Positions 24,639-36,061 of a stretch of 64,000 nt of DNA are shown piece after piece. Both the position numbers and the translations under genes were made by a program. The DNA comes from Otis tarda (taxonomy: Eukaryota > Chordata > Aves > Otidiformes > Otididae), in assembly GCA_026413225.1 (NCBI GenBank), contig CM048560.1, positions 16,853,501-16,917,500 of the forward strand, written 5' to 3'. Every line of letters starts with the position of its first letter. Position 1 is the stretch's first letter. The notes under the pieces were generated by a model. It was given only the letters and a program-made list of their open reading frames with translations. It had not been told where the DNA came from and searched no databases.

Positions 24639-26069
24639 CTGCAGAAGACAACTTATAAATATTCACTGAAATTGGGAAAAAACAAATTCACACACTTCAA
24701 AAATATTCACATGCTTCCTGCTTACTATTGAGAAATATTCTAGAGCTGTACTACGACAGCTTCTCACCAAAGGGTAGCATTAAAAGAATACAACAATGTC
24801 CATTGAACAAGAGTTTTTATTTTATAACTGAAAGACTGCGTCTCAAAATCTGATGCCAAGATTTACAATATTCCAGACAGAGAACCGAGACGTATTCTGA
24901 ACTTCCTATGCATCTACTGAAAACAGTTCATATTTTGAATATCAAATCCTCACAGTAAACTGTTCATAGGCAAGCCCTAGGCTGAAAGATGTTCGCATAA
25001 AACATTAGTTGAATAAATTCAAACTAACATATTTCTGGATCCAGTAGAGCAATTTGTAAGAACAGTATCTACCACTGGCATACACGGTCACTCCAGGGTT
25101 CTGTGAAAACTCACAGAACTCATAACATTTTACACTGGTGTAATATATCTCTCTTGTTAACAAAATGGCAGCATGACAAATATAACGCAGGAGTACTGCT
25201 TGGCCCCCTCTGCTTAGCACATTTTCTCTCCTTTTATTCTTCAGTACTTTTTCTCCCAACATGTTTTTGTTTTCTGTGCTGCTACCTGGCTCTTCCCTTT
25301 CAGACAGCCTCTTCCTGACAGTTATCAGGGTTTAACATACTGTACTAGGAGGCTCGTGAATATTGCTCTTTGATTTTTAGCACTTTATGATGAATGGCTA
25401 GGAATCGTTGCTGTAGAAAAAAAAAAGAAAAGGAAAGAAAAATAGTTTCTGAAAACCTTTGTGCTATTGAATTCTGCCTGCAAACTCCCCAGCATTGAAT
25501 TGCTTTGCTACGTTACTGTCACTCTGCATGCTAGATGTAAAAACTCCCCCCCCTCCCCAGCCACTCCAAAAAGAGCAAGGTATAATGTGGGAAAAATAAG
25601 AGAGTATGAACCTTAAGTTTGATTAGGATGTGTTCTTTCTTACATTTTTTTCCTTCTTGATTTTTTACTAATTTGTTTTACTCAAAGTCTTCCCAGATGT
25701 GTTTAAAGTTGAGGTACTTTGTGTATTGAATCCTTTGTCACTTCACAACAGACCCCCATCTCTTTTTTCATTACCTAAATAAAAGCAGAGAAGCAAGAAT
25801 TAAAATGTTGGACCGTGGACTGACAAAGAATATTCAGCTCAGCAGAGAAATACTGCATTTAGCAACCTAGACAAAAGATGGGATGTGAAAGCCACTGGGA
25901 GGAAAGAAGAGAGGAGCCGCTCTAGAACAGAAAGAGGAAAAGTCTCTCCGACTGCACATTTCTGTGAGGGATGTGATGAAAATACCCCTACCTCTGGGTT
26001 TCTTTAGGGGTGTCGTCTTTGTCCCGGAAGCTTTCCCCCAGTGAAATTCGAGGAATTTATAAACTTGTC
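24639..26069. other. Noncoding DNA
   Basis: No gene is recognised. A C-rich run lies at about 25546-25560. A minus-strand frame at 25867-26211 has a weak possible splice arrangement near 25985-26060, with a poor acceptor. Confidence 0.5.
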
Positions 26070-26520
26070 CAGGGTTGCAAGAGCATAGAGGTGAAATACA
26101 TCCTTTAGTCCATCGCACCCAGGTAGAGCATAAGCAGCAGGCTCCACACCTTCTAGAAGCCTTGGCAACATATTTGTACCTGGGAAATTCCAGGCAGGAG
26201 CAGGGCCACACTGCTACTGCATGCTGCCATCACATCCACACAGCTGGAAACCCAGCCTGAAGTCACTGCTGATAAGCCTTCCGCAATACGCTGCGGAGCA
26301 GAAAAGATCCCGGTGCGTGAGACTAGCTCTTGATGGCACTTCTGCAGGTGACAGAAGGGCAGCACGGCCCCCCAGCAAGCTGCTCGCATTCTCCCAGGGT
26401 GCAAACCCACTGTCCTCAGCAATGGCTGCGGGTATGGAGCATGTTCAGAGAAGCAGAGCACTGGCTGGGCCACAGGGGATAAGCAAACAAGATTTTTTTT
26501 TTTTCCTCTCTCCCAGAAAA
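26070..26520. other. GC-richer block with overlapping frames on both strands
   Basis: Frames of 136 codons (26153-26563 minus) and 107 codons (26221-26544 plus) overlap almost completely, so at most one could be real. Neither has a recognisable motif. No CpG-island-like density is obvious by eye. It could be a diverged mobile element or a local compositional fluctuation. Confidence 0.3.
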
Positions 26521-27042
26521 ACAAGCTTCTTGGTGAGAAAATAGTCCAGAGTTGTGAATACAAATATCATGCAGCAAAGTTTATGTTCTGTATTTTTTCT
26601 CCTTTTTAAGGCAGTAACTCAAAGTATATAGCAGACCAGGACATACTGCTAGTTCAAATGTGAAAGTAATTTCCTAAGAACGGATACATCTGAGGCCTTA
26701 ACTGGCAGAACCTCAGAAGTCTACCAAGCATTGCTTATAGATATTAAGCCCATTTCTATCAACTGAGGACCATATTCTTGGAGCTGGATCTCAGTTTTCT
26801 CTACTGATGAGTCCACACTCCTCAATGCTACTGGCCCACAGCAATGAATAGATACTTTCACTTTGGCTTCCAATGCATCAAGCTTTCCAGTGAAGTGGTT
26901 CTTTACATTTCACCTGTACCTTTTAACATCAGATAGCCAGATTCTGATGGCTCCAATCTGCTGGCTCACAAGTGGAGAAAACTGTCAGAACCAAAGAGAA
27001 AAACTGCATTTTGTGTTGCATGACCGCACAGTGGGCACTCAC

Positions 27043-27114
27043 GGCACACACCAGTATAGCACCAGTCATACTTGCATGGTGTTTTGTACGTAATGGTGCT
27101 TTCACCAAAGCTAA
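27043..27114 (-). other. Candidate spliced exon, minus strand (weak)
   Basis: On the minus strand AACTTGTGCTCTTTATCAG precedes a 72-base segment followed by GTGAGT. Two frames are open. One gives a cysteine-bearing peptide including TPCKYDWCYTGVC. No family was recognised, and the length and openness are what chance allows. Confidence 0.12.
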
Positions 27115-27839
27115 CTGATAAAGAGCACAAGTTAGCTGGAAGGTACATCAGTACCCTCGTCCATATGGACTGGTGTGTTAAAAGGCTCCACACAGAGACA
27201 CACCATTTCACTAAGAAGCCACTTTGCCCTGTGAAATTAGAGGATCTCAGATGACTACATGGCTCTTGGCTGTAAGGTCACAATTTCTTTCTTGCTAAGC
27301 CCAACTTGTTTTCTCTGTTGTACCAGATCAGTCTCACAGATTTAATGGGATTTGTGGGATATTCATTTCTCCTGAAAGCCTGCCATATTTATAGGCAAGA
27401 CATACTGTTTTGCCTTTTTTTTCCCCCAACAGTCCTGTAAAATAGCTCCACCTTTTAGGAGCCTACACTAAATTTTTTAATACTACAGAGAATCCTTGAT
27501 TTGCAAAGGAATGCTCAGAGAAGAGGCGGCTTCCTTTGCAACAACCTCCCACCCATCTTCAACTTCTGTAAAGTTCTCTTCACAAAGTTCCCAAACACTG
27601 TTTTACAGGCAAAGCACTCACAAAGCTTAACATTAAGTTAAGCTTTTTTTTTTTTCCTTTGTTCTGGAGTGTGCGTTTTGGGGCAGGGTTGTTAAGCAAG
27701 GAAAATAACAAAGCTCCTCTGCGAAAAAGGTCATTTTCTGGCAGGAGTTTCAGTTCATACCTATTAATGTTCACATGGAGCTTGTTTTATTGTTTGCTTG
27801 TTTTAAAACTAGAAACAACATTCAGTGCCATATTCAGAA
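27115..27839. other. Noncoding DNA
   Basis: No gene is recognised. A T-run near 27644-27657 follows an AT-rich near-palindrome (AAGCTTAACATTAAGTTAAGCTT region). Confidence 0.5.
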
Positions 27840-27900
27840 TTTGTATGTCATGTTTCAGCCTGGAGCATATTTTTACAGTTAAGTTATAAACCCTTAAATT
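27840..27900 (+). repeat. Old dispersed repeat, copy A
   Basis: The 60 bases at 27841-27900 align without gaps to 47311-47370, matching at 46 positions (77 percent). The best conserved blocks are GTTTCAGCC and AGTTATAAACCCTT. Both copies are on the same strand. Similarity does not clearly extend beyond this core, so both look like short remnants of one ancient family. It may be one of the old amniote SINE-type repeats, but I cannot name it. Confidence 0.7.
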
Positions 27901-28513
27901 AAGAATTTATCGTAAAAAATACACGACAACTCCCTAGCAATAACATTGCAAACAACATCACTATAATGATAAAAATGATTAAATGCTATCATTCTGTTCA
28001 AGACATTGCCAACAGATTTTGTGTTAACTGCCTGCAATTAAAGGTCTGTCTTTTTTAATAACATATTAATATGAATTCTGCCAGTACTTTTGTAGCTTCC
28101 AAAATATTATTAAAATAAATAAGTTCAGGGAGAGAAAAAAAAGAGTAACACAAACAGGGAAACAGACTGTTTCACAATTACAAAAGCCCTTGGCAACAGA
28201 CAGCTCAGTTTTAATATAAACCTGAATTTCTTAATACATGTTACTCAGAGCAGGAGACAAGACAAGTTCTGTACCAACCTGATTTAACATGCCTGCCTGG
28301 GAGTACTGAGCATTCAGAACATTATACCCTGTAACCTCTAGGAGCATCCTAATGAACTGGGGGAGCAAAATTAAACTAAAATAAATACATAAATTATTTT
28401 TTTAAAGCATGACAGAAGGGCAGTAAGATGATTTGTACTGGCAGTAGGTTGCTTTTTTTCCCCAAAGTCTCTTCATTACTCGTTACAAATAAGTTACCTA
28501 ATTGCTAAATGAC
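27901..28513. other. AT-rich noncoding DNA
   Basis: No gene is recognised. Several TAAT and ATTA cores occur, but nothing distinctive enough to call. Confidence 0.5.
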
Positions 28514-28535
28514 AAAAAAAAAAAAAAAAAAAAAA
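28514..28535. repeat. A22 homopolymer
   Basis: This is a run of twenty-two A residues after GAC. No retroposed sequence was recognised next to it on either side. Confidence 0.95.
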
Positions 28536-28757
28536 GACTAATTAGAGTAGTGGCTTTGACATCTGTGTGTATTCAAAGTTAAAACTTAATTAGGAGTTAA
28601 AACCATGTTGTTTTATTGATGCATATTTAACATTTTTAGCCCTTTAAACATTAAATGGAGGTTCACTTAGGAAGGAGCATTACAATGAAACATTTAAATA
28701 CACTGCTAATTTTCTCCTCTAGTTAGTGATACTAGTCTTTCTCCTGACACAGTCACT

Positions 28758-28760
<3 letters not shown>
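28536..28760. promoter_or_regulatory. Possible conserved noncoding element between two A-tracts
   Basis: The block contains dense homeodomain-type cores (CTAATTAG, TTAATTAGG) and a TTCAAAG-type TCF/LEF-like site, with few simple-sequence interruptions. This texture is common in conserved enhancers of vertebrate gene deserts, but it also follows from AT richness alone. The call is a hypothesis from composition and motif density, not from alignment. Confidence 0.2.

Positions 28761-28788
<28 letters not shown>
28761..28788. repeat. A28 homopolymer
   Basis: This is a run of twenty-eight A residues, the longest homopolymer noticed in the window. It lies 225 bases from the A22 run. Its length is likely polymorphic or error-prone in assembly. 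Confidence 0.95.
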
Positions 28789-28792
<4 letters not shown>

Positions 28793-31039
28793 AAATAAGA
28801 AACCTACAAAACATGAGCAAATATTTCCGCCTCCTTTCTAGAGTAAATTATCGCCTCTGAATTGCCACTCTTCTTATTCTAGTTTTATTCTTTTCATTTG
28901 TCGGCAAGGGAATTCGTATGCTCCAGCCCCCCTCCTCCACCCAAACAACGATACTCTGCTAATAAACTCTTACTGCCTTTTTCTATCTATCAAAACCACT
29001 GCATAAATCACTGCCTAGGAATCCTCGCCGCTCAGACACACATACTACTGACCCCCCTTGGGAACAGTGAGCAGAACCCTGTGCCAATCAGCAATTATAA
29101 GATAATGGTACTAAAAAGCCTGAACCTTGGAGTTATTCAGTCGCTCTGCCAACTCTTGCAGGATTCTTATGTGTCTGAGAATTAAGTAATTAACAGACTA
29201 ATTTATTGTTCAGTATAAAGGATTTCCATCTCTCTAGTCAGGTTTGACATCATCAGAATTTACCACCTCATCAGAAGATGCCAGTTGTTTGTCCTCATTT
29301 CCAAAAAACAAAGAAGTCCATGAAAACATTGCTTCATAGCTCACATTCACTTTGGAAAAAAGAAAAACAAAGCCGCAGTCACAATTTGAATGTTACCGTG
29401 CAATGCAAACACACGACTGATCTTCTGGATTACCCTTAAACAAAGAGCGACCTAAATTTACAAGACCTGGAGAAGCCAAAGCTATAATTAAAGTAGGCTG
29501 TGGATACATTGCAGAGTGAGGAGCATCCAAGTAGAGGAGGAATCTTGTTTTAGCCTGATGACTAATTTCATCAACCATTGAGCAAAGCACAACCTAGAAC
29601 ATTTTGCCTACAGACACTAGATCATTGCTACAAGCAAAGAGTCAGCTTTAACTACTGATGGCAATGATCACCGCTGCTTTGGCTTACAGCCCAAGCCCTA
29701 GCTGAGAGATCAGTCTTCAAGCACAGTATTACAACCTGTGTTTTCTAGCTGATATGCAGTATTAAGGACTCACCAGCATTACAAATACACGTGTTTAAAC
29801 AGGAGCAGGAGAGGTTACCTTAGTGGAAGTGATGACTGCAATGTTATAGCAGTCATTGTGGTCAAGGGGAAATTGTGTTCAACTTCATGGATTAAACGCT
29901 GGTGCAGAACAACTTTCCATTCCTGTGCTCCAGGTATTTTCTTCCAGCATAATGAAGTCTGCCAGCCGGTCTTTGCAGAGTCTGAAGAAAGGAGTCATCT
30001 AGATTTGCAATGTAGAAAAGAAAAAAAAAAAATCCAACTAAGTTCAGGGAATAAAGATTGTGCATTAGAGATGTGAAATCTTCACTGAAGACTTTTTAAC
30101 AGCAAATAGGATAAACACCTGTTGGGAACAAGCCAGGTATTCCCATTCCTGCCTCAGTTCAGGGTTACTGACCAGCTGTTCTCTCAGGACTGCTCCAACT
30201 CGGATATTTTCAGGATTTTAAGACTTACAATGTTGTTCTTGCATCCCTCCTGGTCCAGTCACATCACTCAAATCAGTCTCATCAGCCAAAATATAAAACA
30301 CATCAAAACGATTCCATGACTCTGGGTTGTTACAGAGCAGGACAAAGAGTCAAAAGAATACTGTTGGGACCGAGAGGGCTGATCAGCCTGCAGAGTGGCA
30401 AGGAACGTGAATTCACCAAAAAGCAGCAGTTGTAGAATATCCCCGAGAGTCTCTGAAAACTAAGCCATGCTTTCCTGGCTTTGACAGAGGAGAACTTCCG
30501 TTACACTTCTTGGTGGAGGAGGCAAAAAGGAGCTTAAAGAAGAGTAAGTTTGTTAAATCTAAAAGGAAAAGTTTTTAAAAGAAAAGTGAAAATGCAGAAC
30601 ACTGTATCCCTAATAAAAACCTGGCTGAAAAGCTGTATTAAAGGACAGCACACACACAAAAAAATTATATCAATTCATAATACATCATGTAAGTATTTTT
30701 AATGAACATTTTTTTAGTTCATAGCTCAAATCCTGACATTTATTATTTGAACGATTTCAGATGCTCTTTCCAGGATTTCTGTGGAAAAAAAAAAAAAGGA
30801 AGCCATTTTCAAACCTTGAAACAAATTGGTTCCCATATGTAAGTTTAAATTATCCATCACTCTGCAGGAGGATTCAAGCAAAAGTGAAGGCCATCTTGAT
30901 GAATAATCAAGGTAAATTTGTAACATTTTTTACCATGCTGCATACTTTCAGAGTTTCATAAAAAGATCCACATAATTAGTTTAGCTTACCGGGGAAAAAA
31001 AAAAAAAGTTGAATGACAAGGTCAGGCTCTTGCCCTTTC
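28789..31039. other. Noncoding DNA
   Basis: A 95-codon plus-strand frame at 28898-29185 has no recognisable motif. Short A-runs lie near 30017-30030, 30785-30797 and 30995-31006. No interspersed repeat is recognised. Confidence 0.5.
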
Positions 31040-32960
31040 AGTAAATTAGAGAAGATTGCTATAAATTGCATAATATAATGAAACACCAATTTGCATATTT
31101 GCTGCTATATTAAAAGGGATCAGTTTTAGCTCGCAAAGCAGAACAAATAAAAACATGCATTTTAATAACTCAAATTACTCCCAGGAAGTGACCCTCAGCA
31201 GAAAGCCTGATTATCACTACTTAATTAGAAGCCTTGGAAATCTAAATCCTCCTTTAAATCCTATTCTGTGTACAGTGAAAGATGAAGCCGTGAGTTTTGT
31301 CTTAGATTCAATATTTACTCTTTACTAATATGTTTGCAGGGGAGACTTTCCAAGCATTATGAAGACATGCAAAAAAAATTAATATTCAAAGAAAGAGTGC
31401 ATAAAACCTGTGTTGGCTTGCAGGTGCAAAGCAATTAACAAGCTGGCATTTGCAGTACTTTTAATTAATTAATTAAAAATCCAAAGCTGACTTTCATTTC
31501 TTTAAATGTTTGAACATTTTATCCGTCAATAATGAACCACTACTTACTGCTGTGCTACAACAGCTGGTAAATGAAAAAAACTTAGTCCAACACTGTAAAA
31601 AAGTGCATAGGAATTTCACATTTTGCTTTCTCCTTGCAATTTAAAAATGCAAAAGCTGTATGATGTGGAGGTGAATCTTGTGTTTCTTCTTAGTGGTAAA
31701 AAATAAACTGCATTGTGTATCACAGTTCAACCTAGAACAGGAATGAAAATAAAAAGTTTCGGTATAAAATGTATTTGGGTTTAATTTTTAATTTAACTTA
31801 AAAAAACAAATTCTGTTTGGTTGGGAAGTCAGAAGATTTTTCTTAAGAATAAAATGTTCTGCCCTGATCTTTAAAGGTTAAAATTATACTATAAAATGAG
31901 ATTTTGAATCATTTGTAAATGGCTGCAAATAATAAATAGTCAGAGAAAGGTGCTGTGATTGAATTTACAAGTTGATACAACTTGAATGGTAAATGTATTG
32001 TTCTCAGAAGAAAATCCTGGTCAGTATGTATTTAAAAAGACACTACTATTAACATACTTTAATTAAAACATAAATACTACATTGCTACCTCACTAGGCAT
32101 TCACTCAGCTGGAACTAACTGTATTTGCTTAATCTACAATTTTAGATGTATTAGCAAAAATAAATGTTGGTGAATGTAAGAGCCTGATTACATATCTTGG
32201 GTAAATTGGTGATAATGAGTCAAGAGACTTTGTGTTCATTCACATATATTAGAATAAGAATCATTATGAAATTAAAGCTAAGATTAATCCTGCTAATGAC
32301 ACCATGGAGCATCTGGGAATAAGATAACCCAGATGTCAAATTCGCTGTGATACTGTGCTGCTATTTGATAGAGTAACCCCTTGAAGTGTTCTTCTAAGGC
32401 AGCTAGCTGGTACCCCACAGTCCCAGCACTTGAAATGCAAATGAGTGACAAGATAGACTAATAATGAGAGCAGATTCTAGCAGTAAGGAAAATGAATAAA
32501 TTAAAAAAAAAATCTGAACCACCGATAAGAACAAGCAGCAGGCAACCCAATGTCCTCAATTAGGGTGGATGACATCTGCAGTGTATTTCTCTCTAATAAA
32601 GCCCTCACTCTGTATTCCAAAGCACACGATCCTAACACTGTTAACATTTTAATGTCTTGGGCGTGCATGGTAACATTAATTACAAGATGATTTGGATGAC
32701 TTCTGAATCTCTTTTATGTCTTCCACTGAGTAAAAATCTGAGTTGGAGCTTTGATATCATAAATAGAATGTAGAGACCTGCCAAGCATTAAAGCTCTCCT
32801 GAAGAAACTCAGATCTGCTAAGTTACATTAAACCTTTATAGCTAAGTAAAGAGCATTCTCTATGAATTTAAAGAGGGTCAGTGTCTATACATTTTAATGG
32901 CAAAGCTTTATGGATCTCCAGCATTTTTCTTTAGATTGCAGCTGTTGTTGTTTTTAATTA
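31040..32960. promoter_or_regulatory. Possible cluster of conserved noncoding elements
   Basis: This AT-rich stretch of about 1.9 kb lacks recognisable repeats and long frames. It holds an ATTTGCAT octamer at 31089-31096 and an ATGCAAAT octamer at 32435-32442, both POU-type sites. There are also TAATCC and TAATTA homeodomain cores and a (TTAA)n palindrome at 31459-31478. Together with the lack of transposon insertions this resembles developmental enhancer DNA. None of it is proven without alignment to other vertebrates. Confidence 0.22.
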
Positions 32961-33030
32961 CTAATGAGTTTAATCTAATGTTTTGTTGAGCTCAATTTAC
33001 CTTCTCCGTAGCATTTGTTCAGAAACTTAC

Positions 33031-33106
33031 ACCAGGATTAAGTGACTTGCTTCCTTGTTTCCCCAGTCCTGGGTCTTCTCTGCCTGCCAACTGCTTTGCT
33101 CGTTGT
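33031..33106 (-). other. Candidate spliced exon with strong splice signals, minus strand
   Basis: On the minus strand a long pyrimidine-rich acceptor ending AACAATTGTTCCTTCCAG precedes 76 bases followed directly by GTAAGT. Of all candidates this has the best splice-site pair by eye. Two frames are open. One gives RQRAKQLAGREDPGLGKQGS and the other NEQSSWQAEKTQDWGNKEAS. A plus-strand acceptor-like sequence ends inside the same segment at 33066, so the orientation is ambiguous. No family was recognised. A noncoding-RNA exon, a coding exon and chance all remain possible. Confidence 0.2.
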
Positions 33107-33363
33107 CTGGAAGGAACAATTGTTAGCAAAAATACTCCCAAAATCAGACCAAGATTGTCACCAACTGAAACCTCACACACTTTAATTGTGGCACAAGACT
33201 CAATGAGCAAACCAAGAGCAATGCAGGGTCCCATGGGCTTTTCTGATTCACACTGAAATCCAGTGGCACCTCATCTTCACTGCAGTTGTTAGGCATGCTA
33301 ACCACCCCACTGCACTGCCATCATCCCTGCATCAACTGTGTAGGCACACTCAGTGCAGTGGGG
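33107..33363. other. Noncoding DNA next to candidate exon
   Basis: Frames of about 70 codons overlap on both strands at 33019-33256. The minus-strand frame includes hydrophobic stretches but runs across the candidate acceptor. No family was recognised. Confidence 0.4.
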
Positions 33364-33418
33364 AAAAAAAAAACAACCACCCAAAACCAAAAAACAAACA
33401 AACAAACAAACAAAAAGA
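33364..33418. repeat. A-rich tract with (CAAA)n
   Basis: A poly-A start is followed by an A/C-rich stretch and about five CAAA units at 33395-33412. It is an ordinary microsatellite. Confidence 0.9.
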
Positions 33419-34899
33419 ACAGTGGCCAGGTTTTGTGGAGCGAAGACACACAGCATCCCTGGTTCTGTACTGCCCTGAATCTTCTTTAAGTCAGTACAGT
33501 AAAACTGAGGAGAAATCTTTTAACGCGGTTTTGTAGCCCACTTAACATCTTTGTAGACACAAGGAGCAAAGGCATGCAGAATCAAGCTTTTATTTTCACA
33601 AAAAAATGCCTGAAGCGGACAATGGACTTCTACTACTGTTTGGAACAGGACACGGATCTATCCTGCCTTCTTGGCACTGCCACCAGTAGTGTTAGGAAAC
33701 AGACTCTTGTATGTGAAACTCTCACTGGGGATGACCGAGGCACGACACTCAACCTTCTTGCAGCTTCAGTCTTCTCGTAGAACTTCACTCCACCACAGGT
33801 TATCGTACACACTTCAGTAAGAACCTGATGAGAAATATCAATGTAGGAAAGGCTCATATACATGTGGAACCTACCATTTCTTTGGGGCAAATGAGAAAAT
33901 GTAAATGCTTCTTCGACACTGGGACACAAGTTGACCAGAGTTTGTGCCAAAGGTGTAAGATCACCATTGACTCACTTCCCTGCATTATTTACAAGAACAA
34001 GGTAACAATAATAAGTCAATCCACAGTTAAGATTGGTGGTCATGAGATTTGTGATGAGAAGCTACTCAAGCCATTTCATCTCATTATAAGTCTTCTTCCT
34101 CAGAATCTCACATCTGTGCCTGTTTCTGATGACATTTCTGGGACACCACCACTAGCCTGTCTTCTGCTTTTTGGGTTCCACAGCACATACACTCTTCTTT
34201 GTCTCTCTCAGCTATATATGTATCCACATACACCTTTTTTCTTGTTGTTTGGTGGTTTTTTTAGGTTTTTTTTTGTTTTTTTTTCTCCTCTCAATATATT
34301 GATAAGAGATATTTACTGGTGCAATTACAATTTTGTACAAGTCTGAGAAAAGATAATTTAAGAGAAATTAAGAGGAAAACAAACTGGCCTTGGGATCTAT
34401 GCCTCCAACTACATTTTTAGGTGCATTTTAGAGGGTAATTTATACAAACTCTCATTTAATGCAAATGTTCTTTCCTTTTTCAGCCTTTGCAGCTTCAAGA
34501 ATTAATGAAGCACTGAGAAATTCAGAGAATATCTTGATGTTAATAATTTTAAATCCTTCCTCTGAGGAGCAAGGGCAATTATTTCTACCGTTATTTTGTT
34601 GCAGTAGATCTTGTCTTCCAGGTGGAGCCAGCTGCTGGCACAGTTGTGCTCATTCTTTATGCTAGAAATTTGTAGGGATTCACAATTCAGAATTTGAAAT
34701 GTTTCTGTGGATATAATCAATGAAGTGTACCCCTTTAGATACTTCAGCCCATGATTTGCAGTCAGGAAAGTAATTCACGTAGATAAAGTTGCAAAAAGGC
34801 ACAGACTCTTTTCCCTGAACAAAATATGACAGCACTCATGTCTTCGATCTTCTATTGACATCCACAGCCCTATGGATTTTCATTTCAGCCCAGCTTTAT
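33419..34899. other. Noncoding DNA with a 172-codon unrecognised frame
   Basis: The plus-strand frame at 33828-34346 is the longest outside CR1. Its last third translates a T-rich low-complexity tract (about 34230-34285) into phenylalanine, which is typical of a chance frame. A minus-strand frame at 33633-33950 overlaps it. No domain was recognised. Confidence 0.5.
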
Positions 34900-34904
34900 A
34901 GCTT
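34900..34904. repeat. Target-site duplication, left copy (AGCTT)
   Basis: AGCTT directly abuts the TG end of the LTR at 34905 and is repeated at 36062-36066 directly after its CA end. A 5-base duplication is expected for several endogenous retrovirus classes, including ERVL. Confidence 0.85.
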
Positions 34905-35089
34905 TGTCGTAGTTCAGCCCCGATCGGGATCAGACTACGCAGTCTCTCTCTCACTCCCGCCACCCTCCAAGAGAATAGGGGGAGATAATATAAGAAAAAC
35001 AGCTCAAGGTTTGAGATAAGGACGGAGAGAAAATCCTTAAAAAGTTACTGTAACGGGCAAAACAGACTCGACTTGGGGAAAACTATTCA

Positions 35090-35095
35090 TTTATT
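35090..35095 (-). promoter_or_regulatory. LTR polyadenylation signal AATAAA
   Basis: AATAAA is read on the minus strand, about 785 bases downstream of the TATA-like element of the same LTR and about 15 bases before the conserved CCCCAAGTCGAGTCTG block. Its position fits the LTR signal for transcript 3' ends. The older LTR has an altered sequence at the equivalent place. Confidence 0.6.
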
Positions 35096-35305
35096 TCTAA
35101 AACTAGCAGGAGAATGAGATAGGGAACAAGATAACCTCCCCCCACCCCTCCCTCTTCCCGGGCTTAACATTATCTCTACCACCTTCCCCCCCCGCCCCGA
35201 GCAGCACAGGGGGGAAGAGGGAATGGGGGTTGTGGTCAGTTCATCACGTGTTGTTTTACGCTTCTGCTTTGTCATCGGAGGAAGAACTCCTCACATTCCT
35301 CCCCT

Positions 35306-35580
35306 GCTCCAGCATGGGGTCCCTCCCACGGGCCACAGTCCTTCGTGAAACTGCTCCGGCATGGGTCATCTCTTCCATGGGGTGCAGTCTCTCCAGAACA
35401 GCTGCCCCAGCAGGCCCTCCACGGGCCACAGCCTCCTTCAGGCCTCCACCTGCTCTGGCGTGGGGTCCTCCACAGGCTGCAGGTGGATCTCTGCTCTTCC
35501 ATAGACCTCCATGGACTGCACAGGGACAACCTGCTCCACACCATGGTCATCACCACGGGCTGTAGGGGAATCTTGGCCAG
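35306..35580 (-). repeat. Degenerate internal tandem repeat of the LTR
   Basis: About six units of 40 to 52 bases begin with GCTCC, GCCCC or GCTCT and share CCACGGGC or CCATGG cores. They lie between the TATA-like element and the polyadenylation signal, so they would be in the R region of the LTR transcript. The older LTR at 20385 has fewer recognisable units. Confidence 0.7.
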
Positions 35581-35879
35581 GAGCCGCATTACTCCTCCCC
35601 CTCCTTCTTGACTGACCTTGGCGTCTGCAGCCATTCCTCTCAGAAGAAAAATTCTTCACAACAGACTGGCAGATGCCTCTCAGGATCTTTTTACATCTCA
35701 TTCACATCTCATCTCCTCTCCACTTCTTGCAGCCGGGCCAGGCTGAGTTGGGCCCAATCAGCCGCCTGGCAGGAGGCCAGAGGGTGAGGCCTGCAGGGCC
35801 CACCTCCCCCTCTCCGCCCCAGCTCGGCTGTTTCACATCTTCTCTCTTTTTTTTTTTTTTATCCTCTGTTTTCCCCTAC

Positions 35880-35886
35880 TTAAATA
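35880..35886 (-). promoter_or_regulatory. TATA-like element of the LTR
   Basis: TATTTAA is read on the minus strand after ACG, in the context GATAACGTATTTAAGTAGGG. The older LTR has CATATTTAAAG at the matching place (about 20531-20541), so the element is shared by the family. It is the best candidate for the LTR promoter core. Confidence 0.5.
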
Positions 35887-36061
35887 CGTTATCGCAGAGG
35901 CATTATCACAGAACATTCTGCTACCAAATGGCTCGGCCTTGGCCAGCAGCGGGTCCGCCCTAGGCCCGGCCAAGTCCACTGGACAAAGGGGAAACCACTT
36001 CTAGCAGTTTCCTACAGAAGCTACCACCTTAGGCCCCCCCTCACTAAACAAAACCAGACCA

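Larger units (their letters stand above)
34905..36061 (-). mobile_element. Solo LTR of an avian endogenous retrovirus, 1157 bp
   Basis: The element begins TG and ends CA and is bounded on both sides by AGCTT. On the minus strand the order is a GC-rich U3, a TATA-like TATTTAA at 35886-35880, a GC-rich segment with degenerate 40-52-base tandem units (35306-35580), AATAAA at 35095-35090, and TTTTCCCCAAGTCGAGTCTG. It ends CTACGACA. I recognise the whole as a widespread bird ERV LTR family. The ERVL class is my inference from the duplication length. No gag, pol or env sequence adjoins it, so it is a solo LTR left by recombination between two LTRs. Frames of 87-120 codons inside it are not genes. 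Confidence 0.93.

Noticed and set aside
26153-26563. 136-codon minus and 107-codon plus frames
   Set aside because: They overlap on opposite strands in a GC-richer patch and neither shows a motif or splice arrangement.
33828-34346. 172-codon plus-strand frame as a gene
   Set aside because: Its last part is translated T-rich low-complexity DNA, no domain is recognisable, and a frame of this length is expected about once by chance in AT-rich DNA of this size.
35230-35701. Several 87-120-codon frames on both strands
   Set aside because: All lie inside the solo LTR, and their long length comes from its GC-rich tandem units, which contain few stop codons.
20385-36061. The two LTRs as ends of one provirus
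   Set aside because: They lie on opposite strands, differ strongly in decay, and the 14 kb between them holds no retroviral gene sequence. The right-hand LTR has its own target-site duplication.
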